Source: Candidatus Woesearchaeota archaeon (GTDB lineage: Archaea > Nanobdellota > Nanobdellia > Woesearchaeales > UBA525). Taken from it: 13,069 nt of DNA. Below the pieces are notes generated by a model. It saw only the letters and a list, made by a program, of their open reading frames with translations, had not been told where the DNA came from and did no database searches. Below are positions 12,542-13,069 of the stretch, piece after piece (the stretch's first letter is position 1; each line of letters opens with the position of its first letter). The stretch spans positions 1-13,069 of the forward strand of contig RFKA01000006.1 in NCBI GenBank assembly GCA_003694385.1, given 5' to 3'. Position numbers and translations under genes: made by a program.

Positions 12542-13069
12542 CTAGCGAAATTCTAGGTAGAAATTGTAGATGACTCCACCACTATCTGCAGGGACGAGAA
12601 TCTGGTAATCAGTCGTATTCGTCTCGCGGAAAGAGATGAGGTTTGAGACGACGTTGCCTGCCCAGATGAGCGTAGCGTTATCGGCAGTTTTGAGTGCGTA
12701 CGTTGAATAATTCGTTCGTTGAGTGCCATTCTGCCACATGGGAGTATAGGATGCATTCACTACGGAGAGGCTCGCACTGCTGAAGTTACCCGTGTAGTTG
12801 AATGTGTTCGTGAAGTTGTCAGCTGCAACATCGAGGAGGTAGCTCGGCATGACGTCGGGTGTCGCAGGAACGATGTTCCCTTGGCTCCAGTCGCTCACCG
12901 TCTCGTTGGCGGCATACACGGTGCTTCCCGTCGGGTTTGTCACGGCCCACTGGAAGAAAATGTTGTTTGCCGAGTCCCCGAGGAACACATTACCACTGAC
13001 TTCTCCCCAGAAGGCACCCCAGCGCGTCGTAATGGGGTTGCCGCTTACATTTGTCTCCGTGATATTGCC
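12542..13069 (-). CDS. C-terminal part of a secreted protein with RWGxFxG domain (5' end outside window)
   Basis: The frame is open from the window edge to the TAG at 12544-12542, giving 175 residues; the true start is upstream, and a GTG at 12988 is only an internal codon. The domain begins ITTRWGAFWGEVSGNVFLGD, continues FFQWAVTNPTGSTVYAANET, then TYALKTADNATLIWAG, and ends YQILVPADSGGVIYNFYLEF. From memory this order (RWG-F-G strand, W strand, T-Y-A-L-K-T, then L-x-P ... Y-x-F-Y at the end) recurs in secreted proteins of DPANN archaea. The N-terminal domain of the 546-aa protein shares the later part. N-X-S/T sequons are dense. There is no C-terminal anchor. Function is unknown; export is inferred from composition because the signal region is not visible. 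Confidence 0.85.
   Translation of the reverse strand, partial: GNITETNVSGNPITTRWGAFWGEVSGNVFLGDSANNIFFQWAVTNPTGSTVYAANETVSDWSQGNIVPATPDVMPSYLLDVAADNFTNTFNYTGNFSSASLSVVNASYTPMWQNGTQRTNYSTYALKTADNATLIWAGNVVSNLISFRETNTTDYQILVPADSGGVIYNFYLEFR

Noticed and set aside
12542..12988. A complete 148-aa gene starting at GTG 12988
   Set aside because: The frame stays open upstream to the window edge through the conserved RWGAFWG segment, so 12988 is internal and the gene is truncated by the window.
1..13069. Enzymatic or defence function for the locus
   Set aside because: No nuclease, ATPase, methylase, protease or glycosidase catalytic motif was found in any minus-strand gene. The modules are structural or binding types.

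Overview
The window looks archaeal. Three TATA-like boxes on the minus strand have archaeal spacing; two of them sit 30-31 nt before a start codon that has no Shine-Dalgarno sequence, as expected for leaderless mRNAs. The encoded proteins are secreted, dense in N-X-S/T sequons, and built from modules I recognise from secreted proteins of DPANN-type archaea (Woesearchaeota, Pacearchaeota and relatives): a D-x-N-G-N-G loop followed by W-x-x-P-H-L-S-N-Q-T, a NosD-like beta-helix followed by a segment ending T-N-F-S-x-W-A-P-F-G, and an R-W-G-x-F-x-G domain. The phylum assignment is inference. No rRNA, tRNA, CRISPR array or mobile element was seen.

Every credible gene lies on the minus strand, so transcription runs from high to low coordinates. 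In that order: (1) 13069-12542, the C-terminal part of a secreted protein cut by the window edge; (2) 12462-11761, a 233-aa secreted protein with its own leaderless promoter; (3) a tight four-gene operon from a second leaderless promoter, coding for 546-aa, 595-aa and 836-aa secreted proteins and an 85-aa single-pass membrane protein, with junctions of 14 nt, 2 nt and a 4-nt ATGA overlap; (4) a 173-nt intergenic region with a third promoter; (5) 5219-4854, a 121-aa protein made of two AbrB-like units; (6) overlapping it by 8 nt, a very large secreted protein (4861 to beyond position 1, at least 1620 residues) with Ser-rich, tandem-repeat, Ca-loop, three C1q/TNF-like and several Ig-like regions.

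My reading is a cell-surface locus. The four-gene operon probably makes an envelope assembly in which only the 836-aa and 85-aa proteins carry membrane anchors. The 595-aa and 836-aa products share an N-terminal domain with a conserved cysteine pair. The 546-aa protein carries a duplicated amphipathic helix, and its N-terminal domain resembles the protein at the right edge. The large protein looks like an adhesin or surface-layer component that is co-translated with a putative DNA-binding regulator. None of the functions is proven by sequence alone.
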